This document shows, piece by piece, positions 8,109 to 16,880 of a stretch of DNA of 39,886 nt. Below the pieces are notes generated by a model that was not told the DNA's origin, made no database searches, and saw only the letters and a list, made by a program, of their open reading frames with translations. Position 1 is the stretch's first letter. Every line of letters starts with the position of its first letter. This stretch comes from Reyranella sp. (GTDB taxonomy: Bacteria > Pseudomonadota > Alphaproteobacteria > Reyranellales > Reyranellaceae): positions 1 through 39,886 of the forward strand of contig NZ_SCVH01000025.1 of NCBI RefSeq assembly GCF_004296935.1, in the 5' to 3' direction. A program made the position numbers and the translations under genes.

Positions 8109-9359
8109 TCAGACCCGGGGCGCCGCCGGCGGCCTTTGGCGCAACGCCCACGCGAGCCACGCGGTGAGCGCGAGGCCGGCCACCGCCATCGCCAGCACCG
8201 CGCCGCGCGGGCCCAGCGGTCCGGCCAGCGCGCCCACCGCCAGGATGCCGAGCGGGCCGGCGCCGATGCCGACGGTGACCAGGCCCATCAGCCTGCTGCG
8301 CATCTCGGGCGGCGCCTCGGTCAGCATCAGGGTCGATTGCATGTTGCCGAAGCCCGCGGTGCCGAAGCCGCCGACGAACAGCACCAGCAGCGCCAGCCAG
8401 AAGACGGGCGAGACGGCCATGATGACGAGTGCCACCATGAACAGCGCGGCGCCGCCGGCGAAGGCGAGGCGGCGGTCCATGCGCAACAGGCCGGCGGCGA
8501 TCAGCGTGCCGCCCAGCAGCGCGCCGGTCGGCTCGGCGGCGGCGAGCACGCCCACCAGCGCCGGCGAGACGTGGAATTCGCCGAGGCCGAGCGGCGCCAC
8601 CAGGCCAGTGTAGCAGAAGGCGAAGAGGTTGGTGACGACGGTGACGGCGAACACCAGCAGGATGGTGGGCCTGGTCCAGGCATAGCGCAGCCCTTCCAGG
8701 ATCTCGCCCGGGATGCTGGCGACGGCGAGCCGGCGCGTCACCTGCGTGTGCACGAGGCCCGCCAGGGCAAAGGCGCCGGCGAACTGCACCAGCGCCGTCA
8801 TCGTGTAGGCGCCCCTCATGTGCAGCCATTCGAAGGCGAGCCCGCCCAGCAGCGGGCCGACCATGCGGGTGAGTGCATTGGTGGCGCTGTCGAGCGCGAT
8901 CGCCTGGACGATGCGATGAGGCCCCGCGGCCTCGCCCACCATGCGGCGGCGGGTCGACATCTCGGTGGTCCACATGGTGCCGGAGACGAGGTTGCCCAGC
9001 GCCACGTGCCAGAGTTCGAGATGCCCGGTGGTGGCGAGCGTGGCGAGCAGCGTCGAGGTGACGGCGGCGACGAGGAGCGCCGTCATCAGGATCAGCTTGC
9101 GGTTGATCGCCTCGGAGATGGCGCCGGCGAAGGCGCCGAGGAAGAGCAGCGGCAGCTGGCGCACCGCCACCACGACGGTGACGGCCAGCGCCGAGCCCGT
9201 CAGCTCCCAGGCGAACAGGCCCGAGGCCAGCATCTCCAGCCAGCGCATGGCGTTGGCGAAGGCGCCGACCAGCCAGAGGCGCAGAAAGTCGGACGAGCGC
9301 AGCAGTTCGCGTACCGGTCTGCTGGCCGGACTCTTCGGCGGTTCCTCCATTGCATTCAT
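8109..9359 (-). CDS. MFS transporter, EntS/MFS_3-like exporter
   Basis: A 416-residue inner-membrane protein with about 12 hydrophobic helices. The FLRLWLVGAFANAMRWLEMLASGLFAWELTGSA-type N-terminus, the AFAGAISEAINRKLILM loop 2-3 motif and the GNMQSTLMLTEAPPEMRSRLMGL loop are typical of the MFS_3 (EntS, siderophore or small-molecule exporter) group. The cargo is probably exported by proton antiport; its identity cannot be read from sequence. ATG 9359 or 9350 is preferred to an upstream start at 9395, which would run into the divergent regulatory gap. It is transcribed divergently from the TctC-type gene with only 62 bases between starts. Confidence 0.85.
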   Translation of the reverse strand: MNAMEEPPKSPASRPVRELLRSSDFLRLWLVGAFANAMRWLEMLASGLFAWELTGSALAVTVVVAVRQLPLLFLGAFAGAISEAINRKLILMTALLVAAVTSTLLATLATTGHLELWHVALGNLVSGTMWTTEMSTRRRMVGEAAGPHRIVQAIALDSATNALTRMVGPLLGGLAFEWLHMRGAYTMTALVQFAGAFALAGLVHTQVTRRLAVASIPGEILEGLRYAWTRPTILLVFAVTVVTNLFAFCYTGLVAPLGLGEFHVSPALVGVLAAAEPTGALLGGTLIAAGLLRMDRRLAFAGGAALFMVALVIMAVSPVFWLALLVLFVGGFGTAGFGNMQSTLMLTEAPPEMRSRLMGLVTVGIGAGPLGILAVGALAGPLGPRGAVLAMAVAGLALTAWLAWALRQRPPAAPRV

Positions 9360-9421
9360 TGTGAGGGACGCTAACGTCAGGACCAACGGTCGCAAAGACC
9401 AAAAGCCATCGAGGAAACGCC

Positions 9422-10396
9422 ATGCTGCAACGTCGCACGCTTCTGGCTGCCGCCAGCGGCTCGGTCTTCGCCCCCGCCATCGTTTCTGCCCAGGGCGCCT
9501 GGCCCAACAAGACGGTGAAATTCATCTGCCCCTTCGCGCCGGGCGGCGGCACCGACACGGTGAGCCGGCTGATCTGCGACCAGCTCTCGAAGATCCTGGG
9601 CCAGACCTTCGTGGTCGAGAACAAGGGCGGCGCCGGCGGCAACATCGGCACGACGGAACTCGCGCGCGCCGCACCCGACGGCTACACGCTGGGCCTGATC
9701 TCGGTGGCGAGCCACACGCTCAACCCGATGCTCTATTCGAAGCTGCCCTACAATCCGGACAAGGACATCGTCGGCGTCTCGCGCCTCGCCGTTCTTGCCA
9801 ACCTGCTGGGCGTGACGCCGTCGCTGCCGGCCAACAACGTGGCCGAGCTGATCGCGCTCTGCAAGAAAGAGCCGGGCAAGTATTCCTTCGCCTCGTCGGG
9901 GCCGGGCACGTCGCTGCATCTCAGCGGCGAGCTGTTCAAGTCCATGGCCGGCGTCGACATCATCCACGTGCCCTACAAGGGCGCGGGCCCGGTCTACAAC
10001 GATCTCATGGCCGGCACGGTGAACATGATGTTCGCCAACATGCCGTCGATGCTGCCGCATGTGCGGGCGGGCAAGCTGAAGGGGCTGGGCGTCACCTCGG
10101 CGCAACGCTCCAAGGCCGCGCCCGAGATCCCGGCCATCGCCGAGACCGTGCCGGGCTATGTCGCCACCTCGTGGTACGGCGTCGGTGCGCCCGCCGGCAC
10201 GCCGGAGCCGGTGCTGGCGCGTCTCGAGTCCGCCATCGCCGAGGCGCTGGCCAATCCCGACATCCAGAAGCGCTGGGCCAACGACCTCGGCCTCGACATG
10301 CCGCCCCCCGGCCGCAAGGGCTTCGACGACGTCGTGGCCCAGGACCGCAAGCTCTGGGCGCCGGCGGTCAAGGCCTCGGGCGTCAAACTCGACTGA
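9422..10396 (+). CDS. Bug/TctC-family tripartite tricarboxylate transporter binding protein
   Basis: A periplasmic solute-binding protein of 324 residues. The signal peptide (MLQRRTLLAAASGSVFAPAIVSAQ) is followed by family signatures: VKFICPFAPGGGTDTVSR (ligand-binding loop 1), VVENKGGAGGNIGT, ARAAPDGYTL, FASSGPGTSLHL, and HVPYKGAGPVYNDLMAG (loop 2). Such proteins bind carboxylates or small amides. No TctA/TctB membrane genes are adjacent, so it is an orphan binding protein, as is common where the family is expanded. A GAGGAAA ribosome-binding site sits 5 bases before the ATG. It may share a regulatory gap with the divergent MFS gene. Confidence 0.92.
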   Translation: MLQRRTLLAAASGSVFAPAIVSAQGAWPNKTVKFICPFAPGGGTDTVSRLICDQLSKILGQTFVVENKGGAGGNIGTTELARAAPDGYTLGLISVASHTLNPMLYSKLPYNPDKDIVGVSRLAVLANLLGVTPSLPANNVAELIALCKKEPGKYSFASSGPGTSLHLSGELFKSMAGVDIIHVPYKGAGPVYNDLMAGTVNMMFANMPSMLPHVRAGKLKGLGVTSAQRSKAAPEIPAIAETVPGYVATSWYGVGAPAGTPEPVLARLESAIAEALANPDIQKRWANDLGLDMPPPGRKGFDDVVAQDRKLWAPAVKASGVKLD

Positions 10397-10460
10397 GATC
10401 GGGGAGTCTGGCGCCCGCTTGATCCAGATCATGGGGGCCGCCCCGGAACGGTCCAAATTG

Positions 10461-10476
10461 CCTCCCACGTGGGAGG
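10461..10476. promoter_or_regulatory. 16-bp perfect palindrome overlapping a ribosome-binding site
   Basis: CCTCCCACGTGGGAGG reads the same on both strands. Its right half is the GGGAGG Shine-Dalgarno sequence of the next gene, 8 bases before ATG 10485. In RNA it can fold only imperfectly at its centre, but it could hide the ribosome-binding site or act as a dimeric repressor site. Confidence 0.55.
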
Positions 10477-10484
10477 ACATGGTC

Positions 10485-11096
10485 ATGCGGACCCTCTTGA
10501 ACATTGGACGATCCGGCTTGGCGGCGCTGGCGCTGTCGGCCGCCCTTGCCGGCGCCAGTCCGGCGACGGCGGCGGGCGGCTGGCGTCTCGAGGAGGGTGT
10601 GAAGGCGCCGAGCTACGCCGTCGCCGAACCGACCGCCAGCAACCTCAACATCGACGTCGTGGCGCTGGTCTGCGAGGAGGCCGGGGCCGCGCGCGGTCTG
10701 CAGCTCCAGATTTATCTGTCGTCGCCGGGGCCGCTGCTGCCCAACGGCGCGCCGCCGATTGGCCTCAAGGACACGGCGCGGGCCGAGATCGTCCTCGACG
10801 GGCAAGTCTTCCCTGTCGACATTCTCTTTGCCGGCGATCGCGTGATTCTTGCCGACTCGCGGCGCCAGCAGGCGCCGGTCCTGTCGCAGCACCTCGTCGA
10901 GGCGATGCAGGCGGGGCAAACGATGCTGCTGCGCTTCGATCTCGTGAGCGAGCGTCCCGGCGCGCCCGCGGCATTCGACGGCGAGGCGGAGATTGACCTG
11001 CGCGCCGGCGCTGGCGGCAAGGCCGTCGCCGTCGTGCGGCGCTGCGCCGAGCCGGCCAGCGATCGACTGGCGAGCGCCTCCGCGACGTTGCGTTAA
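10485..11096 (+). CDS. Exported protein of unknown function
   Basis: A 203-residue protein with a cleavable-looking signal (MRTLLNIGRSGLAALALSAALAGASPATAAGG). The mature part begins WRLEEGVKAPSYAVAEPT and is beta-rich; two Cys (in LVCEEAG and RRCAEPA) could form a disulfide. I recognise no family. ATG 10485 is chosen because GGGAGG lies at ideal spacing; the nearby ATG 10479 would be too close to it. A 16-bp palindrome covers the ribosome-binding site. The next gene starts 23 bases downstream and is probably in the same operon. Confidence 0.7.
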   Translation: MRTLLNIGRSGLAALALSAALAGASPATAAGGWRLEEGVKAPSYAVAEPTASNLNIDVVALVCEEAGAARGLQLQIYLSSPGPLLPNGAPPIGLKDTARAEIVLDGQVFPVDILFAGDRVILADSRRQQAPVLSQHLVEAMQAGQTMLLRFDLVSERPGAPAAFDGEAEIDLRAGAGGKAVAVVRRCAEPASDRLASASATLR

Positions 11097-11119
11097 GTTA
11101 TCGAATTGTAGAGGCAGGC

Positions 11120-12106
11120 ATGTCGGACGATCTGGCCGAAGGCAATCTGTTCGTCGAGTTGCAGGTGGCGTCGTGGCCGCCCGCCGTCTCGCAGACCCTG
11201 CTGCGCAAGCGCGACGGACGGCAGGGGCTCACCATTCGCGCCAAGGCGTCGGGGCGCCTGCGGGTCGAGCTTCAGCGCGAGGGCTACGCGTCGCTGGTCG
11301 TGCGCACGCTTCACCTGCGCCTGCGTGCGCCCGGCCTGCTGCGGCTGACCGTGGCATGGCGCGGCGACGAGGCCGTGGTGGCCGCCGGCGGCCAGATCAT
11401 CGGCACCTCGAGTGACTTCGCGCCAGAAGGCTTCGTGTCACCCGAGATCGTCCAGGAGACCGCAGCGCCGGTAGACCATGCCGGCAACGAACGCGCCCGC
11501 ACCCAACGCCGACAAAACGCCGAACTGCTGCTGCAGCGTCTGGGCGCCGACGAAGCCCAGGGCCGCGAGTGGTTCGCCGCCACTGCACTCTCGGGCCAGG
11601 TGCTGGCCGACCTCGTCGAAATGGTCCGCGAAGGCAGGCGACATCACCTGCCGGGTCTCGCCGCCGAACTCAGTCATCTCTTGGCGAGGGGCGAGCCACT
11701 GCTGCAATGGTGTGCGGCCCTCGTCGATGCACCGCTCATCATCTACGCGCCGACGGCGCCACCGGCGCCGGATGGCACGGTCGGGGCGCTGATTGCATCG
11801 GCCTTTGACATCGCGTCCGAGCGCGGCGGCCGTCACGAATTGGCGGTCGACCTCGACGTCTGGCTGCGTCACGAGCAGCCGTGGCAGGGAGGGCGTACAG
11901 TGTCGATCGAGACACTGCTGGTCGGCATCTCGGAGGCGCTCGCCCTGCCTCGCGCGGACCGTCCACTGTCGGACGAGGACCGCGCGATCCGTGCCGCTCT
12001 CTCGGAGTCCGGGTCGACTCTCGAAGCACTATGCGGCTTCGCCTCGGCCGTCTCGGGCCTCACGCGTGCGGTCGCGACCGCCGCGACACCCACTCAGAAG
12101 AGCTGA
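11120..12106 (+). CDS. Protein of unknown function
   Basis: A 328-residue soluble protein without signal peptide or membrane helix. Residues about 1-95 look like an all-beta domain, with short strands such as LTIRAKASGRLRVELQ and LRLTVAWRGDEAVVAAGG, reminiscent of jelly-roll/concanavalin-like sheets. An Arg/Gln-rich linker (ERARTQRRQNAELLLQRLG) and a mostly helical C-terminal half follow. No catalytic signature is visible. It follows an exported protein by 23 bases in the same direction, and its 3' end overlaps the convergent GntP gene by 13 bases. Function unknown. Confidence 0.65.
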   Translation: MSDDLAEGNLFVELQVASWPPAVSQTLLRKRDGRQGLTIRAKASGRLRVELQREGYASLVVRTLHLRLRAPGLLRLTVAWRGDEAVVAAGGQIIGTSSDFAPEGFVSPEIVQETAAPVDHAGNERARTQRRQNAELLLQRLGADEAQGREWFAATALSGQVLADLVEMVREGRRHHLPGLAAELSHLLARGEPLLQWCAALVDAPLIIYAPTAPPAPDGTVGALIASAFDIASERGGRHELAVDLDVWLRHEQPWQGGRTVSIETLLVGISEALALPRADRPLSDEDRAIRAALSESGSTLEALCGFASAVSGLTRAVATAATPTQKS

Positions 12107-13284
12107 CGCATCGCCGCGATGACGACCAGCGCGCCAGAAGCCATCAGCGCGCTGCCGAGCGAGATCACATAGAGCGCGCGGCCCGGCGAGAGCCTGGCCA
12201 TCGACGCCGCGATCCAGAAGAACGGATCGTTCACATGGCAGATGGCCATCGAGCCCGCGCCCACCGCCGCAGCCGCCAGCGCCCGGCCCGAGGCGCTGTC
12301 GAGGCCCAAGGCAGGCAGCATCGGCTCGACCATGCCCGAGGCGGTGAGTACCGCGGTCAGCGAATTGCCCTGCATCGTCTTCACGATCGCCGCGGCCAGG
12401 AACGGCGTCAGCACGCCGTAGCGCGAGTGCAGCGCGTATTCGGCCAAAAGCTCGGCCATGCCGGTCTCGTCGAACACGCGGCCGAGCCCGCCTGATGCGC
12501 CGACCGCGAGCAGCAGCGGCGCCCAGGAGCGGCCGACCAGGGTGGAAGGTTCCCAGCGCCGCGCGAGCACAATGGCTAGTGTGAGGGCGATGGCGGTCAG
12601 GATCAGCGGCTTGGCGATGCCGGTATAGAACTCGCGTGCGCCGCCCTTGCCCAGCGGCTCGCTCGGCATCTGCGCCACCGACTGCACGATCAGGAGCGCG
12701 ATGGGAATGCCGATGCAGAGCCATGCCCAGGTGAGCCGGCCCGGCGGCTGCGTCGCGGGCTCCAGCCGCACCACGTGCCACCAGCCGAGCGCCGCGGCCA
12801 CGAAAGCGACCGGCACGGCGGTCATCAGCATGGTGCGCAAGTCAGCCTTCATCACCGACGCCGCCGCCACGGCAAGCGGCGAGGGTGCGATGAGGGCCGC
12901 CACGGCCAGCAGCGTGAGCGCCATGCCGAGCGCGCGCCTGGGTGCGTCCTGGCCGGCCGGCTGCAGGAGGGCAAGTCCGCCCGCCGCCGAGCCGCCAAGA
13001 CCCGCCAGCACCCCCGCCACCGCCGAGGTTCCGGTGCCCAGCGGCGTGCGCAGCAGCACGGCGCCAGCCAGCGCGCCGGCGATGACCAGCAGGCCCACCT
13101 GCTCGAGTGCGTTGGTGAAACCCAGGCCAAAGGCCTTGCCGATCGACTGGAACGTCATGTTGGCGGCGATGCCATAGACCACCACCGTGGCCATGATCGC
13201 GAGGAAGGCGGGGAGCCGGATGCGCTGGACCAGGAGCACGATCAGGGCGACGGCGATCGGCACGAGAAGGGAGGCAAGAAGCAT
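12094..13284 (-). CDS. GntP-family permease
   Basis: A 396-residue multi-helix inner-membrane transporter of the gluconate:H+ symporter (GntP) family, which imports gluconate or related organic acids. The diagnostic C-terminal half contains AAIVKTMQGNSLTAVLTASG, then AVGAGSMAICHVNDPFFW, matching the family pattern IVKTAQGS..VA and GAGS...HVND.GFW. It is slightly shorter than typical members (about 440), with the first helices somewhat compressed. It is convergent with the upstream unknown gene (13-base overlap) and divergent from the GH5 gene, with 34 bases between the two start codons. That gap must hold or overlap both promoters. Confidence 0.85.
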   Translation of the reverse strand: MLLASLLVPIAVALIVLLVQRIRLPAFLAIMATVVVYGIAANMTFQSIGKAFGLGFTNALEQVGLLVIAGALAGAVLLRTPLGTGTSAVAGVLAGLGGSAAGGLALLQPAGQDAPRRALGMALTLLAVAALIAPSPLAVAAASVMKADLRTMLMTAVPVAFVAAALGWWHVVRLEPATQPPGRLTWAWLCIGIPIALLIVQSVAQMPSEPLGKGGAREFYTGIAKPLILTAIALTLAIVLARRWEPSTLVGRSWAPLLLAVGASGGLGRVFDETGMAELLAEYALHSRYGVLTPFLAAAIVKTMQGNSLTAVLTASGMVEPMLPALGLDSASGRALAAAAVGAGSMAICHVNDPFFWIAASMARLSPGRALYVISLGSALMASGALVVIAAMRQLF

Positions 13285-13318
13285 GGGACGAATCTTAGTC
13301 GGCTGTTACAGTGCCGTC

Positions 13319-14524
13319 ATGCGCCTGCTGGCAGCTCTCCTGTTGATGCCCTTGCTTTTGATCCTGGGTCTTGTGGCGCCCGCCGGCGCGCAGGGCGGGC
13401 TCGTCCGCATAGAAGGCAAGAACTTCATCGCCGCCGACGGCAGCACCATCCATCTCAAGGGCATCAGCCTCGGCAACTGGCTGATGCCCGAGGGCTATAT
13501 GTTCAAGTTCGAGGTCGCCAAGGCGCCGCGCCAGATTTTCGGCGCCTTCGACCGCCTGCTGGGTCCGGAACGCGCGGCAGCCTTCTGGCGCCAGTACCGC
13601 GACACCTACATCACCCAGGACGACATCCTCTTCATCAAGTCGGTCGGCTTCAACATGGTGAGGGTGCCGCTGCACTACCGGCTGTTCATGACCGCGGACG
13701 GCGAGATCTCGGGGGATGGCTGGGCGCTGCTCGACCGCGTCGTTGGCTGGGCCGCCCAGTCGGGGCTCTATGTCATTCCCGACCTACACGCGGCCCCCGG
13801 CGGCCAGACAGGCATCAACCACGACGACGGGCCGGGCTATCCGCTGATGTTCTACGTGCCGCGCGACCGCGACCTCACGATAAAATTGTGGCGCGCGATT
13901 GCCGAGCGCTACAGCGGCAACCCGGCGATCCTGGGCTACGACATTTTGAACGAGCCGATCGCGCCCTACCATGAGGTGGCGACCCTGAACGCGCGCCTCG
14001 AACCCTTTTACAAGAGGACGACGGCAGCCATCCGCGAGGTCGATCCCGGCCGCATCGTGTTCCTCGCGGGCGGCCAGTGGAGTTCCAGCTTCGCCATGTT
14101 CGGCCCGCCCTTTGCGAAAAACCTCGCCTACACCTATCACTCGTTCTGGGCCTCCACGAAGCGCGACTCGATCCAGCGGCACCTCAACTTCGCCAACCTC
14201 CACGATGTGCCGCTGTTCCTGGGCGAGACCGGCGAGCTCACCGACGAATGGAACGAACGCTTCCGCAAGCTCCATGAGACGCATGGCATCGGCTGGTCGT
14301 TCTGGACGTTCAAGAATCTGGACACGCCCTCGACGGTGGTCTCGATTCCGCGGCCGCAGGGCTGGAACGAGATCGTAGCCTTCGCCGATGGCAAGCGGAT
14401 GGACCGGCCGTCGGATGAGATGGTGGACCGCGCCGTCGCCGAGTATCTCGACGGCATAAAATTCAGGAACGGCGTGATCCGCTGGAGCTACCTGGCGTCG
14501 CTGGGATTGAAATCGGCGCCCTAG
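13319..14524 (+). CDS. Secreted GH5-family glycoside hydrolase
   Basis: A 401-residue retaining glycosidase, exported by a signal peptide (MRLLAALLLMPLLLILGLVAPAGAQ region). It carries the GH5 (clan GH-A) landmarks in order: KGISLGNWLMPEGY, NMVRVPLHYR, YVIPDLHAAPGGQ, ILNEP with general acid/base Glu212, YTYHSFW (His274), and LFLGETGE with nucleophile Glu303. The GISLGNWL start and PDLHAAPGGQ favour the exo-beta-1,3-glucanase/endoglucanase-like subgroups. ATG 13319 is chosen because it opens the signal peptide; the longer reading upstream enters the divergent permease gene. Likely substrate is a beta-glucan, by family inference only. Confidence 0.9.
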   Translation: MRLLAALLLMPLLLILGLVAPAGAQGGLVRIEGKNFIAADGSTIHLKGISLGNWLMPEGYMFKFEVAKAPRQIFGAFDRLLGPERAAAFWRQYRDTYITQDDILFIKSVGFNMVRVPLHYRLFMTADGEISGDGWALLDRVVGWAAQSGLYVIPDLHAAPGGQTGINHDDGPGYPLMFYVPRDRDLTIKLWRAIAERYSGNPAILGYDILNEPIAPYHEVATLNARLEPFYKRTTAAIREVDPGRIVFLAGGQWSSSFAMFGPPFAKNLAYTYHSFWASTKRDSIQRHLNFANLHDVPLFLGETGELTDEWNERFRKLHETHGIGWSFWTFKNLDTPSTVVSIPRPQGWNEIVAFADGKRMDRPSDEMVDRAVAEYLDGIKFRNGVIRWSYLASLGLKSAP

Positions 14525-14525
14525 C

Positions 14526-15686
14526 CTAGATGAACATGTCGCGCTGATTATAGTTCTTCAGCACTGTCTCGCGCGCCGTCTCGTTCCAACGATTGTTCTC
14601 TTCCTGGCCCGCCAGCGGCCGATAGACGTAGCTCTGCTCCTGCGGGAAGCGCTGCTTGCGCGCGTCGATGGCGATCTGGAGGATGCGGCAGCGCGCATCG
14701 ATGCGCGCCTTGTCGTAGGTTTCGACCACGCCGTTCAGCCGCCGCGCCGTCACGCCCAGCACGCGCTTGCGCGGAAAGAAACCGGCATTGAGCGTGATGC
14801 GCCGGTCGGGCGAGGAGTTGGCGAACGAGCCGTGCAGGAGCTGGCGGTTGGTGATGATCGTGTCGCCGGCCGCGCACAGCATCGGCACGGCGCCTTCGAT
14901 CCGGTCGGAGCCGCTGCCGGCGACCAGTCTCTTGATGTCGGCCTTGCCGAGCTTGTGGCTGCCGGGCAGTACCCAGACGCCGTTGCCCGCCGTGCTCGCA
15001 TAGAGCTGCGTCATGAAGTTGAAGCCATGTGCGCCCATATCCCAGTCCGGCGCCGTCCAGTGCGTCGTGCCGTCCTGATGCCAGGCCACCGATGGGCCGA
15101 GGCCGGCCTCCTTCACGAAGGTCACCTCGTTGTAGGGCACGAAATCGTCGCCCAGGATTCCCGCCGCCACGCCCAGCAGGCCGGGATGGCCGTAGAGCCG
15201 GAGCGCGGCATCCATCAGGTGCAAATTGCCATCGAGCAGTTCCACGGTCCAGGCGGGGCCACTTTCGCCCAAGGTCGGCTGCAGCATTTCGACGGGATGC
15301 CGTCCATTGTTGGCGTCGGTGCCGCCGACCGGATCGCTCAACGGCCTGGCCCAGCGATAGGGTGGCTTGATGATTCCGTCCTTGCGGTCGCGGTCGGCCT
15401 CGGGCGAAGCGGGCGCGCGCGCCAGCACGGCATCGACGTCGGCGCGCAGTTCGGCAAGTTCCTCAGCGCCGACCACGCCTTCGAAGACGTAGAAGCCGTG
15501 CGTCCAGTAGGAGTCGAGGATCGCAGAATCGAGCTTGCCGTCCGCATCGAACCGGATCGGCCCGCGATTGCCGAGCGCCCGGGCCCGGGCCTCGCCTGCG
15601 CGGCTGTAGTCGGCCATCGCCCGCGCGTGATCCTGGGCGGTGAGGGGTGCGGGCCTTTGAATTGGTGTGGCTTGGGGCGTCGCCAT
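14526..15686 (-). CDS. Phytanoyl-CoA dioxygenase (PhyH) family protein
   Basis: An Fe(II)/2-oxoglutarate-dependent oxygenase of 386 residues. The double-stranded beta-helix metal triad is visible as AWHQDG (His203, Asp205) and LLHGSF (His285), with Arg295/296 in SPDRRITL for 2-oxoglutarate. Bacterial PhyH proteins hydroxylate diverse small molecules, and nothing here fixes the substrate. ATG 15686 has an AGGAG 8 bases upstream and is preferred over a start at 15746. It ends 1 base past the convergent GH5 stop region, so termination between them is compact. It lies downstream of the glutathione peroxidase and oxidoreductase genes on the same strand. Confidence 0.85.
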   Translation of the reverse strand: MATPQATPIQRPAPLTAQDHARAMADYSRAGEARARALGNRGPIRFDADGKLDSAILDSYWTHGFYVFEGVVGAEELAELRADVDAVLARAPASPEADRDRKDGIIKPPYRWARPLSDPVGGTDANNGRHPVEMLQPTLGESGPAWTVELLDGNLHLMDAALRLYGHPGLLGVAAGILGDDFVPYNEVTFVKEAGLGPSVAWHQDGTTHWTAPDWDMGAHGFNFMTQLYASTAGNGVWVLPGSHKLGKADIKRLVAGSGSDRIEGAVPMLCAAGDTIITNRQLLHGSFANSSPDRRITLNAGFFPRKRVLGVTARRLNGVVETYDKARIDARCRILQIAIDARKQRFPQEQSYVYRPLAGQEENNRWNETARETVLKNYNQRDMFI

Positions 15687-15808
15687 CGCAAGATCTCCTG
15701 GATCGGGAAGCCCGCAACGATACTCCGGTCGTCCGCCGGTGGCCAAACGCTGTCGCCCGCTCTGCGGACGCCATTGCCTATCCCATAAGCCGGATCACGT
15801 AAGCTGGA

Positions 15809-16798
15809 TCACGCCGGCAGTGTGCCGCTCACCGTCAGGACTGTCTTGGACGCGCCCTGGCCGCTCAGCGCGAACGCGAGGGCCTTGCGGTAGGCAGCGA
15901 AGGGAAAGGCGCGAACGGGCGGAAGTGCCAGCCTTCCGCTGCCCACCCAGTCCAGCAATTCGTCGAGTTGCCCGGCGGCGCGCTCGACTTCGAACACGGC
16001 AGCGAACTGGCGGTAGTCGACGCCCACGAGCGCGGCGCCCTTCATCAGCGGCAGGTTAGCCGGCAGCGCCGGCATCCCGCCCACGAAGCCCACCACGAGA
16101 TGGCGTCCGCCCCAGTTGAGCGAGCGGAAGGCGGGCTGGAACAGCGGTCCGCATACCGGATCGAACACCACGTCGATGCCGCCGCCGGCCGCCGCCTTCA
16201 GCCGTTCGCGCCAGCCCTCGGGCTCGCGGTCGAGCGCGATGTCGGCGCCGTGCCGCAGCGCCAGCGCGCGTTTCTCTTCGGTCGAGGCGACGGCGATCAC
16301 CGTGGCGCCCAGCAGGTGGCCGATCTGCACCGCCGCCAATCCCACGCCGCCGGCCGCGCCGATCACCAGCAGGCGCTCGCCCGGCGCGAGACGCGCGCGA
16401 TCGCGCAAGCCATGCAGCGCCGTCACATAGTTGACGCGGAAGCCAGCCGCCTGGTCGAACCGCATGCCGTCGGGCAGCCGCCGTACCGAAGCGGCGTCGG
16501 CGATCGCCTGCTGGGCGAAGCCGCCGCTCCGCGCCTGTGCCATCACCCGGTCGCCGATTGCGAGGCCGGTCACGCCGGCGCCCACGGCGTTTATGCGGCC
16601 GGAAATCTCGTTGCCCGGGACATGGGGCAGGGGTGGCTTCACCTGGTAGCGGCCGAGCGCCACCAGCGCGTCGACGTAGCCGACACCGCTGGCCGCGACC
16701 TCGATGCGGACCTCCCTCGCGGCCGGTTCAGGCACCGGCAGCTCGACCTCGGCGTATTCCTCCAGCGACGCCACGCTGGCCGCCTGGATCGCTTTCAT
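15809..16798 (-). CDS. Zinc-independent quinone oxidoreductase (MDR family)
   Basis: A 329-residue NADPH:quinone oxidoreductase-like enzyme of the medium-chain dehydrogenase/reductase superfamily, acting in the cytoplasm on quinones or activated alkenes. An N-terminal GroES-like domain (PHVPGNEISGRINAVGAGVTGLAIGDRV) is followed by a Rossmann domain with ERLLVIGAAGGVGLAAVQIGHLLGATVIAV; AAGGVG is the NADPH loop. The Cys/His zinc ligands of alcohol dehydrogenases are absent, as expected for this subgroup. AAGGAAGG lies about 9 bases before the ATG. It is downstream of the glutathione peroxidase gene on the same strand, and the pair may serve redox defence. Confidence 0.88.
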   Translation of the reverse strand: MKAIQAASVASLEEYAEVELPVPEPAAREVRIEVAASGVGYVDALVALGRYQVKPPLPHVPGNEISGRINAVGAGVTGLAIGDRVMAQARSGGFAQQAIADAASVRRLPDGMRFDQAAGFRVNYVTALHGLRDRARLAPGERLLVIGAAGGVGLAAVQIGHLLGATVIAVASTEEKRALALRHGADIALDREPEGWRERLKAAAGGGIDVVFDPVCGPLFQPAFRSLNWGGRHLVVGFVGGMPALPANLPLMKGAALVGVDYRQFAAVFEVERAAGQLDELLDWVGSGRLALPPVRAFPFAAYRKALAFALSGQGASKTVLTVSGTLPA

Positions 16799-16880
16799 CC
16801 GTTGGGCCTTCCTTGATGATTTCGCAGGTCCGCGGCGGCAGCGCGAGCGGAACGGTGACGCCCAGCGCCTTGGTCGCCTC

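Noticed and set aside
7615-9651. Long minus-strand frame across MFS and its flanks
   Set aside because: Shadow of the EntS-like MFS gene in another frame with Arg/Ala-rich composition.
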